From the NCBI RefSeq assembly GCF_030816915.1, contig NZ_JAUSYN010000001.1, positions 248,001 through 312,000 on the forward strand: 64,000 nt of DNA. The letters are read 5' to 3'. The translations under genes and the position numbers were made by a program. Origin of the DNA: Streptomyces sp. B3I8 (GTDB lineage: Bacteria > Actinomycetota > Actinomycetes > Streptomycetales > Streptomycetaceae). The notes beneath the pieces were generated by a model. That model was not told where the DNA came from, ran no database searches, and saw only the letters and a list, made by a program, of their open reading frames with translations. Numbering within the stretch: the first letter of the stretch is position 1; each line of letters opens with the position of its first letter. Positions 27,293 through 36,212 of this stretch are shown here, piece after piece.

Positions 27293-27697
27293 GTGGCGTC
27301 ATGGCGAGGCCGCGCCTGCCGTCAGATGCTGGAGGGGGTGCGCACCGGGACGAGCGGCGTCTCCGGGGCCCGGAGCAGGGTCCCGCACCTCGACGAGTCG
27401 GCGCGGGTGCCGCGCGAGGCGGTCCTCGGCGGCACGGAGTTCGCGCATCTGCACGGTGACGGCAGCGGCAGCCCGCACCTGACGCCGCCCCGGCCGCGTG
27501 CGGCCGAAGCGGTCCGGCGGGAGTGGGCGGAGCAGCACCCCGTCGTGGCTCTCGGCCTCGCCGCCCCGACCCTGCTCATGGTCTACGGTCCGCGCACCCT
27601 CGACGAGTTCGCGGTCGTCCGGCAGCTCGTCCGTGAGAGTCACGCGTTCGGCCGGGCGGGGGCCGGTGCGACGTGGAGGCGCCGGCCGGTGCCGTAG
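27293..27697 (+). CDS. DUF5519 (luciferase-domain) family protein, possibly N-terminally degraded
   Basis: A 134-residue protein. The core TEFAHLHGDGSGSPHLTPP, AVRREWAEQHPVVA and LMVYGPRTLDEFAVVRQLVRESHAF matches the small DUF5519 family (often labelled luciferase-domain proteins, although no luciferase activity is established). The N-terminal third (VSGARSRVPHLDE) is only weakly like the family and begins in Arg-rich sequence, so the start may be wrong or the gene partly decayed. It lies convergent to the dehydrogenase gene, with a hairpin between them. Confidence 0.55.
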   Translation: MASWRGRACRQMLEGVRTGTSGVSGARSRVPHLDESARVPREAVLGGTEFAHLHGDGSGSPHLTPPRPRAAEAVRREWAEQHPVVALGLAAPTLLMVYGPRTLDEFAVVRQLVRESHAFGRAGAGATWRRRPVP

Positions 27698-27714
27698 GAA
27701 CCGAGCCGGATGAA

Positions 27715-27755
27715 CCGCCCGGGGCCCGCGCCGACAGTGGCGCGGGACCGGGCGG
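27715..27755. terminator. Bidirectional terminator-like hairpin
   Basis: CCGCCCGGGGCCCGCGCC pairs with GGCGCGGGACCGGGCGG across a 6-nt loop, with one bulge. It lies between two convergent genes. Confidence 0.65.
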
Positions 27756-27773
27756 GCGAGGGCGGGCCGGTGC

Positions 27774-28670
27774 TCAGTCGGTCGTGGTGAGCAGGGTGAA
27801 CACCGCCGAGAAGTCCTGGTCGCCGAGGCCTTCGTCGGTCATCCGCGCGTACAGTTCCCGGGCTCTGGAGGTCACCGGCAGGTGGACCGTGTGGGCTTCG
27901 GCCGTGGCGAGTGCGAGGTCGAGGTCCTTGCGCATCAGCGCGCCCCGGAAGCCCGGCCGGAAGCCGGCCTCGGCCGGGCTGCTCTCCAGGACTCCCGGCA
28001 CCGGTGGCCGGGTGCGCAGCGCCCAGCAGTCGCCCGAGCTCGCCGACACCACGTCGAAGAGCAGCCTGGGGTCGACGCCGAGACTCTGGGCGAGCGCGTA
28101 GCTCTCGGCGACGGCGACCATCGAGGTTCCCGCGATGATCTGGTTGGCCAGCTTCACGGACACGCCCGCGCCGTGGTCCCCGCAGTGCACGATGTTCCGC
28201 CCCAGCACGGTGAGCAGCGGCTCCAGTTCGGCCAGGGTGTCGGCGTCGCCGCCCACCATCACCGTGAGGGTGCCGTCGACGGCTCCGGCGCTGGAGCCGC
28301 TGACCGGCGCGTCCAGCATGCGCACGCCGTGCCGCGCGGTCAGGCCGGCCAGTTCCCTGCTGGTCGACGGGTCGATGGTGCTCATGTCGATCAGAGTGCT
28401 TCCGGCGGGCATCTCCTCGAGGGCGCCGTCGGGACCGGTGAGGGCCTCGCGGACGTGCGGGCCGTCGGGCAGCATCGTGATCACCACCTGGACCCCGGCC
28501 GCCGCTTTCCGGGCGGACGGGGCGGCTTCCGCGCCGGCGGCGACGAGGGCGGCCACCGCCTCGGGCAGCCGGTCGTACACGGCGAGGTGGTACCCCGCGT
28601 CGATCAGCCGCTGCGCCATCGGGCGGCCCATGGTGCCGAGGCCTATGAAGGCCACCGAGAGGTCGGACAT
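27774..28670 (-). CDS. 3-hydroxyisobutyrate-dehydrogenase-family oxidoreductase
   Basis: A 298-residue beta-hydroxyacid dehydrogenase of typical length. The N-terminal Rossmann motif is FIGLGTMGRPMAQRL, followed by VITMLPDGPHVREAL, LIDMSTIDPSTSREL, the substrate-binding LDAPVSGSSAGAVDGTLTVMVGG and the catalytic Lys region VSVKLANQIIAGT. It should oxidise or reduce a small 3-hydroxy acid with NAD(P). Being next to FkbH- and carrier-protein genes, it could oxidise a glycerate-derived hydroxyl, the job of FkbK-like enzymes in methoxymalonyl-ACP formation, although it belongs to a different family. It diverges from the thioesterase gene with 92 bp between. Confidence 0.9.
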   Translation of the reverse strand: MSDLSVAFIGLGTMGRPMAQRLIDAGYHLAVYDRLPEAVAALVAAGAEAAPSARKAAAGVQVVITMLPDGPHVREALTGPDGALEEMPAGSTLIDMSTIDPSTSRELAGLTARHGVRMLDAPVSGSSAGAVDGTLTVMVGGDADTLAELEPLLTVLGRNIVHCGDHGAGVSVKLANQIIAGTSMVAVAESYALAQSLGVDPRLLFDVVSASSGDCWALRTRPPVPGVLESSPAEAGFRPGFRGALMRKDLDLALATAEAHTVHLPVTSRARELYARMTDEGLGDQDFSAVFTLLTTTD

Positions 28671-28762
28671 GCCGTTCCCTTTCCGACGGGACGTCAGTCC
28701 CTGTGGTAGTCCCTGCCGTTCAGCCCGCTCGGCATGCCGGGCGGTGACATAGGGTAGTTTTC

Positions 28763-29530
28763 ATGGATACTGCCAATGAGTTGTGGCTCGTGCCGCTGTC
28801 CGCCGGGCCTGCGGGCGTACGGCACCGTGTGACGCTGGTGTGCTGTCCGCAGGCCGGCGCGGCCTCGACGGCGTTCCTCCCCCTGGCCCGGGCGCTCACC
28901 GCGGCCGGGCTGCCGGTCGCGGTGCTCGCGGCCCAGTTGCCGGGCCGCGGGCGGCGCGTCCGTGAGCCCTTCGCGCCGTCCCTGGACGCGCTCGCCGGAC
29001 CGCTGGCCGGGGCCGTGGCGAGGGTGCCCGGCCCCGTCGTGCTGTACGGGCACAGCATGGGTGCCCTGCTCGCCCACGCGGTGGCCGCCGCGCTGCCGGT
29101 CGCCCCCGCCGAACTGGTGGTCTCCGGCTCCCGCCCGCCCGGCGCGCCCTCCCCCACTGGGGTGCGCCCCTGGGCGGAGCGCACCGACGAGGACCTGGTC
29201 GCCGGACTGGTCCGGCTGGGGGCGCCCGCCGAGCCGTTCGCCGACCCGGACGTGCGGGCGTTGGCGCTGCCGGTCCTGCGGGCGGACCTCCGGGCGGCCG
29301 CGCGGTACCGGCCCGCCCCCGGGCGGGCGCTGTCCTGCCCGCTCACCGCGGTCGCCGGGGAGCACGACGGGGAGGCGCCGCCGGAGGTGATGGCGGGCTG
29401 GGCCGCACACACGGAGGGCGGTTTCGCCCAGCGGGTGCTGGACGGCGGTCATTTCCTTCCGGGGTCGTGCCTTCCGGAGCTGGCCGCCGTCCTCGCGGAG
29501 GTCATCCGTCGGACGGTTCCAGCCAGTTGA
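28763..29530 (+). CDS. Type II thioesterase
   Basis: A 255-residue alpha/beta hydrolase of the natural-product thioesterase II kind. CCPQAGAASTAFLPLARAL and AAQLPGRGRRVREP are the usual opening motifs, the nucleophile is S98 in YGHSMGALLAH, VAGEHDGEAPPE supplies the catalytic Asp and GGHFLPGS the His. Such enzymes release mis-primed or finished acyl groups from carrier proteins. The likely carrier is the ACP domain at the end of the FkbM fusion. The start codon overlaps a site (ATACTGCCAAT) similar to half of the TTGGCACTGCCAA operator found elsewhere in the window. The gene may be leaderless, as no ribosome-binding site is visible. Confidence 0.92.
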   Translation: MDTANELWLVPLSAGPAGVRHRVTLVCCPQAGAASTAFLPLARALTAAGLPVAVLAAQLPGRGRRVREPFAPSLDALAGPLAGAVARVPGPVVLYGHSMGALLAHAVAAALPVAPAELVVSGSRPPGAPSPTGVRPWAERTDEDLVAGLVRLGAPAEPFADPDVRALALPVLRADLRAAARYRPAPGRALSCPLTAVAGEHDGEAPPEVMAGWAAHTEGGFAQRVLDGGHFLPGSCLPELAAVLAEVIRRTVPAS

Positions 29531-29885
29531 TGTCACCGAGGGTCACGGCCAGGTGCGTCATCGGGCTGTTCTCGGTGGCGCCGTGCCAGTGCTCCTCGCC
29601 GGGCGGGCAGGCCACCACGTCGCCGGCGCGCACCACCGTCGGCTCCTGGCCGCGCACCTGCACGTAGCCCTCGCCCTCGGTGATGTACAGGAGCTGGCCG
29701 CCGGTGTGCCAGTGCCAGTGGTTGCGGACGCCCGTCTCGAAGCGGACCAGCAGCACGCTGGAGGTGTGCTGGTCCTGCGAGGGGAAGAGGTCCGTGAGCC
29801 GGGCCTCGCCGGAGAACACCTTCCGGTACTTCTCCGGCAGCGGCTCCAGGGCGTCGGTGTACTGGGCGGGGCTGTTGATGATCAT
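29502..29885 (-). CDS. Cupin domain protein
   Basis: A 127-residue single-domain cupin: RFETGVRNHWHWHTGGQLLYITEGEGYVQVRG carries motif 1 (HWHWH...E region) and PGEEHWHGATENSPMTHLAV motif 2, giving His/Glu metal ligands. It is similar to small cupins annotated as quercetin-dioxygenase-like or R-mandelonitrile-lyase-like. Its function in this cluster is unknown; isomerisation, dehydration or oxygenation of a carrier-bound intermediate are all possible. It lies 3 nt downstream of the FkbM-ACP gene in the same operon and overlaps the convergent thioesterase gene by 29 bp. Confidence 0.88.
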   Translation of the reverse strand: MIINSPAQYTDALEPLPEKYRKVFSGEARLTDLFPSQDQHTSSVLLVRFETGVRNHWHWHTGGQLLYITEGEGYVQVRGQEPTVVRAGDVVACPPGEEHWHGATENSPMTHLAVTLGDINWLEPSDG

Positions 29886-29888
29886 GAC

Positions 29889-31376
29889 TCAGTCGTCCTT
29901 CGTGTCGAGTGATATGAGCAGTCGGTGGACCAGGCCGGAGGGTGTGGGGTCCTCCAGCAGGTCCGCGAGGCCCAGCGTGCCGCCGAGCCGCTCGCGCAGG
30001 CGCGCGAGCATCCGTACGGCCGCCAGCGAGGTGCCGCCGGCGGCGAAGAAGTCGTCCTCCGGGGCCGGCGGCCGGGTCAGCAGGTCGGTCCAGACGGTGG
30101 TGACGACGGCGAGCGTCGCGGGGTCGGTGTTCCGGGGGGCGGGGGCGACCGGGGCCGTCGTGCACGTCCCGGTGACGGCGGTGGGCGGTGCTCCGCGCCG
30201 TACCCCGAGTTCGATCCGCGGCACGTCGTCGCCGAGGAAGTCCTCCAGTGCCTGCAGCAGCCGTTCGCGGGGGCCCGGGGGCGGTACGGGGAGCAGGGGC
30301 TGCGACGCCCCGGCGTCGGCGGCCGGTCCGGGCAGGTGTGGTGGTGCGGCGTCGGCGGCCGGTCCCGGCCGGTCCGGCGGTGCGGCGCCGTCGTCCCGGC
30401 GGACCGCGTACACGTTGCGGTAGCCGGTGCCGCGCAGTGCGGGCAGGCTCTCCACCCGGCACTCGTAGCCGGCCGCCGTCAGCAGGCCGGTCAGGGCCCG
30501 TACGTCGGCCTCGTGGTGGACCTCCATGACGATCTGGCGGATGCGGGCCCAGTCCGTCTCCTCCAGCGAGCCCAGGATGTCCGCCTCGGCTCCCTCGGCG
30601 TCCAGTTTCAGCAGGTCCACCGTGGCTCCGCCGAGCCGCGCCAGCACCCCACGCAGTCCCGCGACCGTCACTCCGGCCGGGCGTGCGCCGCGCATCCGGG
30701 CGTCGGCGATCTCCCCGGCGAGCCGGACACCGGCTTCGGTGCCGGTGCCGGCGGCGGCGTCGATGGCCGCGCTGATGGCGGTGTGGTCGCCGGTCCCGTC
30801 CGCGTACAGGCCGGAGTAGACCGTGGCCCCCGGGTACACCGTCATGACCGCCGTGCCGTCGGCCCCGCCGACCGCCCAGGGCAGTGCGACCACGGGGAGG
30901 CCGAGGTCGGCGACGTTGGCGGCCAGGGCGGTGAAGGCGTCGGGGGACGGCTCGAAGGCGTAGACGGTCGCCCCGGGGTGGGCGCGCGCCAGGTACAGGG
31001 AGCACAGGCCGATGTTGGCGCCGATGTCGATGACGAGGGGCCGGGCCGGCATGCGCAGCGTGTCCGTGGAGTAGACGCCCTCCTGGAAGATCTCCTCCAG
31101 GAGGTAGTCGGTCTCGTAGGCGTTCAGTTCGTACAGCGGGGTGCCGTCGGGCAGGATCCGGTGGGGCAGTCCGTGGGCGTTGTCCTCGACCCATACGGTG
31201 GCCGACAGCCGGCCGTCCCCGGCGGTCGTCGACACCTCGGCGGCGTGGACGCCGTTCTGCAGGCGCAGGAACTCCCGGACGCGGTCCGCGAGGTGTGCGG
31301 CCCGCAGTGTGCGGGCGCGGTCGCGGCCGGCCAGGGCCTTCGGGGTCAGGGGCGAGGAGGTGCGGGAGTACGTCAT
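29889..31376 (-). CDS. FkbM-family methyltransferase fused to an acyl carrier protein
   Basis: A 495-residue fusion. Residues 110-330 form an FkbM-type SAM methyltransferase: VIDIGANIGLCSLYLA (motif I), VYAFEPSPDAF, DLLKLDAEGAEADILGSL. Residues 340-400 are a Pro/Ala-rich linker with repeats of PGPAADA. Residues 405-495 are an ACP with the phosphopantetheine attachment site FFAAGGTSLAAVRML and a VWTDLL helix before it. The start ATG overlaps the FkbH stop (ATGA), so the two are co-translated. The fusion suggests methylation of a group tethered to its own ACP. Confidence 0.87.
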   Translation of the reverse strand: MTYSRTSSPLTPKALAGRDRARTLRAAHLADRVREFLRLQNGVHAAEVSTTAGDGRLSATVWVEDNAHGLPHRILPDGTPLYELNAYETDYLLEEIFQEGVYSTDTLRMPARPLVIDIGANIGLCSLYLARAHPGATVYAFEPSPDAFTALAANVADLGLPVVALPWAVGGADGTAVMTVYPGATVYSGLYADGTGDHTAISAAIDAAAGTGTEAGVRLAGEIADARMRGARPAGVTVAGLRGVLARLGGATVDLLKLDAEGAEADILGSLEETDWARIRQIVMEVHHEADVRALTGLLTAAGYECRVESLPALRGTGYRNVYAVRRDDGAAPPDRPGPAADAAPPHLPGPAADAGASQPLLPVPPPGPRERLLQALEDFLGDDVPRIELGVRRGAPPTAVTGTCTTAPVAPAPRNTDPATLAVVTTVWTDLLTRPPAPEDDFFAAGGTSLAAVRMLARLRERLGGTLGLADLLEDPTPSGLVHRLLISLDTKDD

Positions 31377-33175
31377 CGGGTGCCTCCTTCGGCGGGTGAC
31401 CGGGTGAGCGCGGCGGCCCGGACGACGAAGGTCCGCTCCTCCGCGGGCGGGTTCTCGTCGCCGGTGTCGGCGTCGTCGCCGGTGTCGCTGTCGATGTCGG
31501 TGCCGGTGTCGCTGTTGGTGCCGGTGTCGCTGTCGGTGCCGGTGTCGCTGTTGGTGCCGGTGCCGGTGTCGCTGTCGGTGTCGGTGCCGGTGCGGCCGTG
31601 GGCGCGCAGGAAGTCCAGGGCGGGTCCGTTGCGTCCGGTGCCGCGGAAGCGCACGTGCAGTTCGTCGACGTCGCCGTCCTCGGCGATCCGCGCGAAGAGC
31701 GCCTCGGTCACTCCCCGGTCCAGGGCGCGGCAGCTCATCGCGAAGCATTCGATGCCGACCCCGCCGTCGGCCCGGCGGGCGGTCACGGCCGTGGCGATGG
31801 TGCCGTAGTCGCCGAACCGGTCGCGCAGCGTGGCCGTCCAGGCCGTCCAGGTGCCGGTCCCCTCCCGGGCCAGCAGTGCGGGGACGTCCGCGCCGCCCGC
31901 CGTCGCGGAGGTGAACTGGTTGGTGCGGGAGAGCAGTTGGGTGATGCGTGGCAGGTCGCCGGTGTCCGCGCGGCGGGCCACGACGACGGTGCCGAGCCGT
32001 TCGTTGAGCCGGTGGGTGTCGGCCAGGCCGGCGGTCGCCTCCCGGCGCCGTGCGTCGGCCCGGTAGCCGTCGTTGCGGGTGCGGTCCTCGGTGGTGGAGA
32101 AGAACCGGTCCAGCTCCCAGCAGCCGTCCAGCACGGTGGCGGGATCGGCCGCGGGATCCAGGTGGAGCACGGTGACCTCGGGGAGGGCCTCGGCGACCTC
32201 GGCGCACACGAACGGGTTGTCGTCGACGAGGACGAAGGAGTCCACTCCCAGCCGCAGCTCCTCGGCGAGGGAGGCGATGTTCCGCGACTTGGGCAGCTGG
32301 TTGATCCGCGCGGCGGCGAAGTGGTGGCGGGTCAGTTCCAGGTCCCCGGCGCGGTCGGTGAAGACCCGCTCCACGCTGTCGGGGTCGTTGCGGCTGCACA
32401 GGGCGAGGACGAAGCCCTCGTCGTGCCTGCGCCGCAGGAAGCGCTGGACGGCCAGGAAGCGGGGGGTGAGTTCCAGGTCGGCGGGGGGCCGGTCGCCGCA
32501 GGCGCCGCCCCACAGGGTGTCGTCGCAGTCGACGGCGATCACCTTGCGGGGGCGGGCCCGCAGGGAGTGCAGCACCCGGGTCAGGCCGATCGCCAGCGCG
32601 CCGAACGCCTCGTCGGTGTACGGGATGTGGGCGATGGCGGCGGATTCGGCGTCGTGGACGTCCAGGCCGTCGTGGGCCGAGAACCACTCCTCGGCGTCGG
32701 CCACCGCGAGGCCCGGCGCCTCGGCGAGGCCGGCGCGCAGCCGCGTGACGGCGTCGAGTCCGTGTTCCGTCCCCGGGGGTCCCGGGCACACGACGAACAC
32801 CGTCGGCGTGCCGTGTGCGGCTGCGAATTCCCGTGCCGCCGCGAGGAACTCGTCGATGCGCCGGTCCGGGTCGGCCGGCTCTTCGGCGTCTTCGGCGTCT
32901 TCGGCGTCCTGCGAGTTCTCGGGGTCTTCGGGAGTCGCCCCTGCCCAGTCGTCGATCCGGATCAGTCCGACGTTGAGGCCGCCGGCGTTGCGGGCGAAGC
33001 GGGAGGCCGGGGACAGCAGTTGTTCGACGAGCTGACCGTAGGGGGCGGCTTCGACGAGGTGCGGAGCGCCGATGTGCTCCAGCGCGTCGCGCAGCAGCGG
33101 CAGGAGTGGGTCGACGGTGAAGGTCGCGGCCACGGTGATGAGGTCTTGGGTGGTGCACCCGGGTGAGTCCGGCAT
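31373..33175 (-). CDS. FkbH-like HAD-IIIC protein (glyceryl-ACP-forming type)
   Basis: A 600-residue protein. Residues 1-200 are the SGNH-like N-terminal part of FkbH proteins; residues 205-370 are the HAD-IIIC domain with catalytic D216-x-D218-x-T220 in VIAVDCDDTLWGG, LALCSRNDP and FVLVDDNPFVCAEV; residues 380-550 are the GNAT-like C-terminal part (LSRTNQFTSA). FkbH enzymes take glyceryl from 1,3-bisphosphoglycerate, dephosphorylate it and load it on an ACP. The last 60 residues hold a T/G/D/S/N repeat that is foreign to the family. ATG 33175 with GAGGGG was chosen over the upstream ATG 33220. It is the first gene of the operon. Confidence 0.88.
   Translation of the reverse strand: MPDSPGCTTQDLITVAATFTVDPLLPLLRDALEHIGAPHLVEAAPYGQLVEQLLSPASRFARNAGGLNVGLIRIDDWAGATPEDPENSQDAEDAEDAEEPADPDRRIDEFLAAAREFAAAHGTPTVFVVCPGPPGTEHGLDAVTRLRAGLAEAPGLAVADAEEWFSAHDGLDVHDAESAAIAHIPYTDEAFGALAIGLTRVLHSLRARPRKVIAVDCDDTLWGGACGDRPPADLELTPRFLAVQRFLRRRHDEGFVLALCSRNDPDSVERVFTDRAGDLELTRHHFAAARINQLPKSRNIASLAEELRLGVDSFVLVDDNPFVCAEVAEALPEVTVLHLDPAADPATVLDGCWELDRFFSTTEDRTRNDGYRADARRREATAGLADTHRLNERLGTVVVARRADTGDLPRITQLLSRTNQFTSATAGGADVPALLAREGTGTWTAWTATLRDRFGDYGTIATAVTARRADGGVGIECFAMSCRALDRGVTEALFARIAEDGDVDELHVRFRGTGRNGPALDFLRAHGRTGTDTDSDTGTGTNSDTGTDSDTGTNSDTGTDIDSDTGDDADTGDENPPAEERTFVVRAAALTRSPAEGGTR
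31455..31590 (-). repeat. In-frame tandem repeat in the FkbH-like gene
   Basis: Repeats of about 18-24 bp built from GTGTCGCTGTCGGTGCCG-like units encode alternating TGTD/SDTGTNSDTG. The tract lies near the C-terminus of the HAD protein, before its last 25 residues, and is likely to vary in copy number between strains. Confidence 0.85.
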
Positions 33176-33242
33176 CTGTTCCCCTCGATCGGCCGGTGCG
33201 CGGCGGACATCGCTCGGCACATGGCCCGGCCCCGTAAGAAAC

Positions 33243-33255
33243 TTGGCAGTGCCAA
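33243..33255. promoter_or_regulatory. Palindrome TTGGCAGTGCCAA upstream of the FkbH operon
   Basis: A perfect 13-bp palindrome 68 nt upstream of the FkbH-like start. Read in the direction of that gene it is TTGGCACTGCCAA, the same word as at 36213 and 39544, in the same orientation to the downstream gene. The distance suits a position at or near the -35 region. It is a probable activator or repressor site. Confidence 0.7.
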
Positions 33256-33469
33256 TCTAATGCCGTGATGGCGGTGCCGGCAACATCACGCCGGAGGGAA
33301 ACACCGGAAATGGCCCTGTCCGGGGCCTATATGAGGTGTGCTCGACCCGGCCGTGTCGCTGTCATGTGCCACGGCCGGGGAGTCTTGTGCGCCCGCGGCC
33401 TCAGGGGGTTGTCGGGCGTCCGCGCGGCCCCGGGGGCCGGGGTGTCCCGGCGCTCCCCGGGGCCGGGGC

Positions 33470-33856
33470 TCAGTCCGTGAGGAGGTGTGCGCGGCCGAAC
33501 ATGGCGGCCGCGACCCGGGCGGTCGGTGTACCGGCGTCCAGATCGGCGCCGGCCAGCCGCAGTTCCGTCACCACGTCGTCCGCGCCCTTGAACAGGGCGC
33601 CGGCGAGGGGGGTCTGGTCGCGGGCGTTGCGCAGGTCCGGGTCGGCGCCGAGCCGCAGGAGGGCCCGCACCGTGCCGGCGTGGCCGTGGTAGGCGGCAAG
33701 CATGAGGAGGGTGTTGCCGGAAGGATCGCACACGTCCACCGGCAGGCCGTGTTCCACGAACTCCAGCAGTTGTCCGGTGCTGCCCTCGCGGGCCAGGTCC
33801 ATGGCGAGGGCGACGATGCGTGCGGTCTGCTCGGGGGTCGGTCCACCGGTGTCCAT
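33470..33856 (-). CDS. Ankyrin-repeat protein
   Basis: A 128-residue protein made of about three ankyrin repeats: GNTLLMLAAYHGHAGTVRALLRLGADPDLRNA is the canonical unit, flanked by STGQLLEFVEHGLPVDVCDPS and DQTPLAGALFKGADDVVTELRLAGADLDAG. It is a protein-protein interaction module with no enzymatic motif. AGGAGG lies 9 nt before ATG 33856. Small ankyrin proteins are often found beside catalase genes in Streptomyces and other bacteria (AnkB-type), and here the catalase lies 143 bp upstream on the same strand, so it may assist catalase function. Confidence 0.88.
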   Translation of the reverse strand: MDTGGPTPEQTARIVALAMDLAREGSTGQLLEFVEHGLPVDVCDPSGNTLLMLAAYHGHAGTVRALLRLGADPDLRNARDQTPLAGALFKGADDVVTELRLAGADLDAGTPTARVAAAMFGRAHLLTD

Positions 33857-33999
33857 GACGGGTACCTCCTGCTCACGCGGCGGTGCTGCCGACCGTCCGC
33901 CGTGACCACTCGTGATCGTGTCCGCACCCCGGGCGGACACGTCCGTGTGCCCGCCCGGGGTGGCGGTGCGGGTCCGCCGGGGGCTGCCCGGCCCCGCGT

Positions 34000-35463
34000 T
34001 CAGTTCCCGGCGGCGGCCAGGGCCTCGATCGCCTTGCGCACACCCTCGCCGTAGGCCGGGTCGGCCTGCGTGCAGTGGGAGATGTGCCGTTCGATGCTGA
34101 GCCGCGAGGCGCCGCTGATCGCGCGTGCCGTGTTCTCGAACAGGACCAGCCGCTGTTCGGGGCTCATCAGGCGGAACAGGTCACCGGGCTGCTCGAAGTA
34201 GTTGTCGTCGTCCGCGCGGAAGTCGAACCGGTCGGCCACGGCGCCCACGGCCTGGCTCGGCTCGCGGCGGGCCGGCTGCTCCTGCCAGTGCCCGTAGGAG
34301 TTCGGCTCGATGCTCGGGGTGGCTCCGTGGTTCCCGTCGACGCGCATGGCGCCGTCGCGGTGGTAGGAGTTCACCGGGTTCCTCGGCTGGTTCACCGGGA
34401 TCTGGTGGTGGTTGACACCGAGCCGGTAGCGCTGGGCGTCCCCGTAGGAGAAGAGGCGGCCCTGCAGCATCCGGTCGGGGGAGAAGCCGATTCCCGGGAC
34501 CACGTTCGCAGGGGTGAACGCGGCCTGCTCCACGTCCGCGAAGTAGTTGCCGGGGTTGCGGTTGAGCTCCCACTCGCCGACCTCGATCAGCGGGTAGTCC
34601 TTCTTCGACCACACCTTGGTGAGGTCGAAGGGGTGGAACCGGTAGTTCTCCGCGTCCGCCTCGGGCATGATCTGGACGAACAGCTTCCACTTCGGGAAGT
34701 CGCCGTTCTCGATCGCCTCGAAGAGGTCGCGCTGGTGCGACTCGCGGTCCCTGCCGACGAGGGCCTCTGCCTCGGCGTCGGTGAGGTTCTTGACGCCCTG
34801 TTGCGTACGGTGGTGGAACTTGACCCAGAACCGTTCGCCCTCGGCGTTGACCAGGCTGTACGTGTGCGAACCGAACCCGTGCATGTGCCGGTAGGAGGCG
34901 GGGATGCCCCGTTCGGACATCACGATGGTGACCTGGTGCAGCGCCTCGGGGAGGTTGGTCCAGAAGTCCCAGTTGTTCTCGGCGCTGCGCATGTTGGTCC
35001 GCGGGTCGCGCTTGACCGCGTGGTTGAGGTCGGGGAACTTCAGCGGGTCACGGAAGAAGAACACCGGGGTGTTGTTCCCCACGAGGTCCCAGTTGCCGTC
35101 CTCCGTGTAGAACTTCACGGCGAAGCCGCGGATGTCGCGCTCGGCGTCCGCCGCGCCCCGCTCGCCGGCGACGGTGGAGAACCGGACGAACAGCTCGGTC
35201 CGCTTGCCGATCTCCGAGAAGATCTTCGCATTCGTGTACCGCGTGATGTCGTGCGTCACCGTGAAGGTGCCGAACGCGCCCGAGCCCTTGGCATGCATCC
35301 GGCGCTCCGGGATCACCTCACGGTCGAAGTGGGCCAGCTTCTCCAGGAACCACACGTCCTGAAGGAGCATCGGGCCGCGCACGCCGGCGGTCAGGGAGTT
35401 CTGGTTGTCGGGCACCGGCGCACCGGCGACCGTGGTCAACGGGTTCTGGGTATTCTCGGGCAA
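34000..35463 (-). CDS. katA: Monofunctional heme catalase, clade 3 type
   Basis: A 487-residue small-subunit catalase decomposing hydrogen peroxide. Distal His in [13 protein letters not shown], Asn in [33 protein letters not shown]/heme-contact region and the proximal Tyr in [15 protein letters not shown] are all present. The start is most likely TTG 35463 ([14 protein letters not shown]) with AGGAG at good spacing; longer reading goes into the CatR operator. A divergent Fur-family gene lies 190 bp away, with an inverted repeat in between, the known catalase/CatR layout of Streptomyces. Gene symbol is by similarity to the vegetative catalase. Confidence 0.96.
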   Translation of the reverse strand: MPENTQNPLTTVAGAPVPDNQNSLTAGVRGPMLLQDVWFLEKLAHFDREVIPERRMHAKGSGAFGTFTVTHDITRYTNAKIFSEIGKRTELFVRFSTVAGERGAADAERDIRGFAVKFYTEDGNWDLVGNNTPVFFFRDPLKFPDLNHAVKRDPRTNMRSAENNWDFWTNLPEALHQVTIVMSERGIPASYRHMHGFGSHTYSLVNAEGERFWVKFHHRTQQGVKNLTDAEAEALVGRDRESHQRDLFEAIENGDFPKWKLFVQIMPEADAENYRFHPFDLTKVWSKKDYPLIEVGEWELNRNPGNYFADVEQAAFTPANVVPGIGFSPDRMLQGRLFSYGDAQRYRLGVNHHQIPVNQPRNPVNSYHRDGAMRVDGNHGATPSIEPNSYGHWQEQPARREPSQAVGAVADRFDFRADDDNYFEQPGDLFRLMSPEQRLVLFENTARAISGASRLSIERHISHCTQADPAYGEGVRKAIEALAAAGN

Positions 35464-35572
35464 AGCCTGCTCCTCGGTGTGTGGGTCATGGCTGCGTTCG
35501 AGGCCCGGCGAGCCCGGCCGGCCGAGTGTCCACGGAGAGTGCCCCGTCGCTCGCATCCGATCCCACCCTACA

Positions 35573-35590
35573 TTGGACTTAATCCAAGTC
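35573..35590. promoter_or_regulatory. Fur/CatR-type operator between catalase and regulator genes
   Basis: TTGGACTTAATCCAA is a 15-bp inverted repeat (one central-arm mismatch aside) overlapping a second one, GACTT-AATCC-AAGTC, in the 190-bp divergent region. It resembles PerR/CatR boxes (7-1-7 symmetry) and is placed to control both genes. Confidence 0.75.
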
Positions 35591-35652
35591 AAGGTGACAT
35601 CCAGTTCAGGAAGTATTCCTGTCCGGGTGCCGTCACTGTTAGGCTCCGCGAC

Positions 35653-36066
35653 GTGAGTGATCTCCTGATGCGGCTGCGGCGGAGCGGCTGGCGCCTGACG
35701 GCGCAGCGGCGCGTCGTCGCCGAGGTGCTCGACCGGGACCATGTCCACCTGACCGCGCAGGAGGTCCATTCCCGCGCGGTGGAGCGACTGCCCGAGATCT
35801 CCCGGGCGACGGTCTACAACATCCTGGGTGAACTCGTCGATCGCGGGGAGCTCCTGGAGGTCTCCACGGACGAGCGGGCCAAGCGCTACGACCCCAACGC
35901 GCACCACCCCCACCATCATCTGGCCTGCGTCCGCTGCGGCGAGATGCGCGACGTGCCCGCGAAGGGCGATCTCCTCGCCCACCTGCCGGAGCCGCAACGC
36001 GACGGATACACGCTCTTCGCCGTCGACCTGACGTACCGGGGGATCTGCCCGAACTGCGCACGCTGA
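35653..36066 (+). CDS. catR: Fur-family peroxide-responsive repressor (CatR-like)
   Basis: A 137-residue Fur-type metalloregulator (GTG start; ATG 35668 is possible). The winged helix includes [13 protein letters not shown] and [20 protein letters not shown]; the metal region has [15 protein letters not shown] and the second Cys pair ICPNCAR forms the structural zinc site with CVRC. The HHPHHH segment supplies regulatory-site ligands as in PerR. It lies divergent from a catalase gene and should repress it and itself until oxidised by peroxide. A short hairpin directly after the stop probably terminates it. Confidence 0.93.
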   Translation: MSDLLMRLRRSGWRLTAQRRVVAEVLDRDHVHLTAQEVHSRAVERLPEISRATVYNILGELVDRGELLEVSTDERAKRYDPNAHHPHHHLACVRCGEMRDVPAKGDLLAHLPEPQRDGYTLFAVDLTYRGICPNCAR

Positions 36067-36072
36067 CGGGCA

Positions 36073-36089
36073 GGGCGCACCGTGCGCCC
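36073..36089 (+). terminator. Short GC hairpin after catR
   Basis: GGGCGCA, a 3-nt loop and TGCGCCC lie 6 nt after the catR stop. Confidence 0.5.
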
Positions 36090-36212
36090 CCAGCCCGGCG
36101 TGCCGCTCCCGCCCGTCCCGCCCAGCCGCCTCCCCCGCCTCCCCGCCTCCCCGCCTCCTTTTTCCTCTTCACGGGCACCGCCCCTTGCAGGCCACCCCCG
36201 GAGCACATACTG

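Noticed and set aside
34075..35520. Open frame antisense to the catalase gene, fused in frame to catR
   Set aside because: The catalase on the other strand is unmistakable; only the CatR part from 35653 is real.
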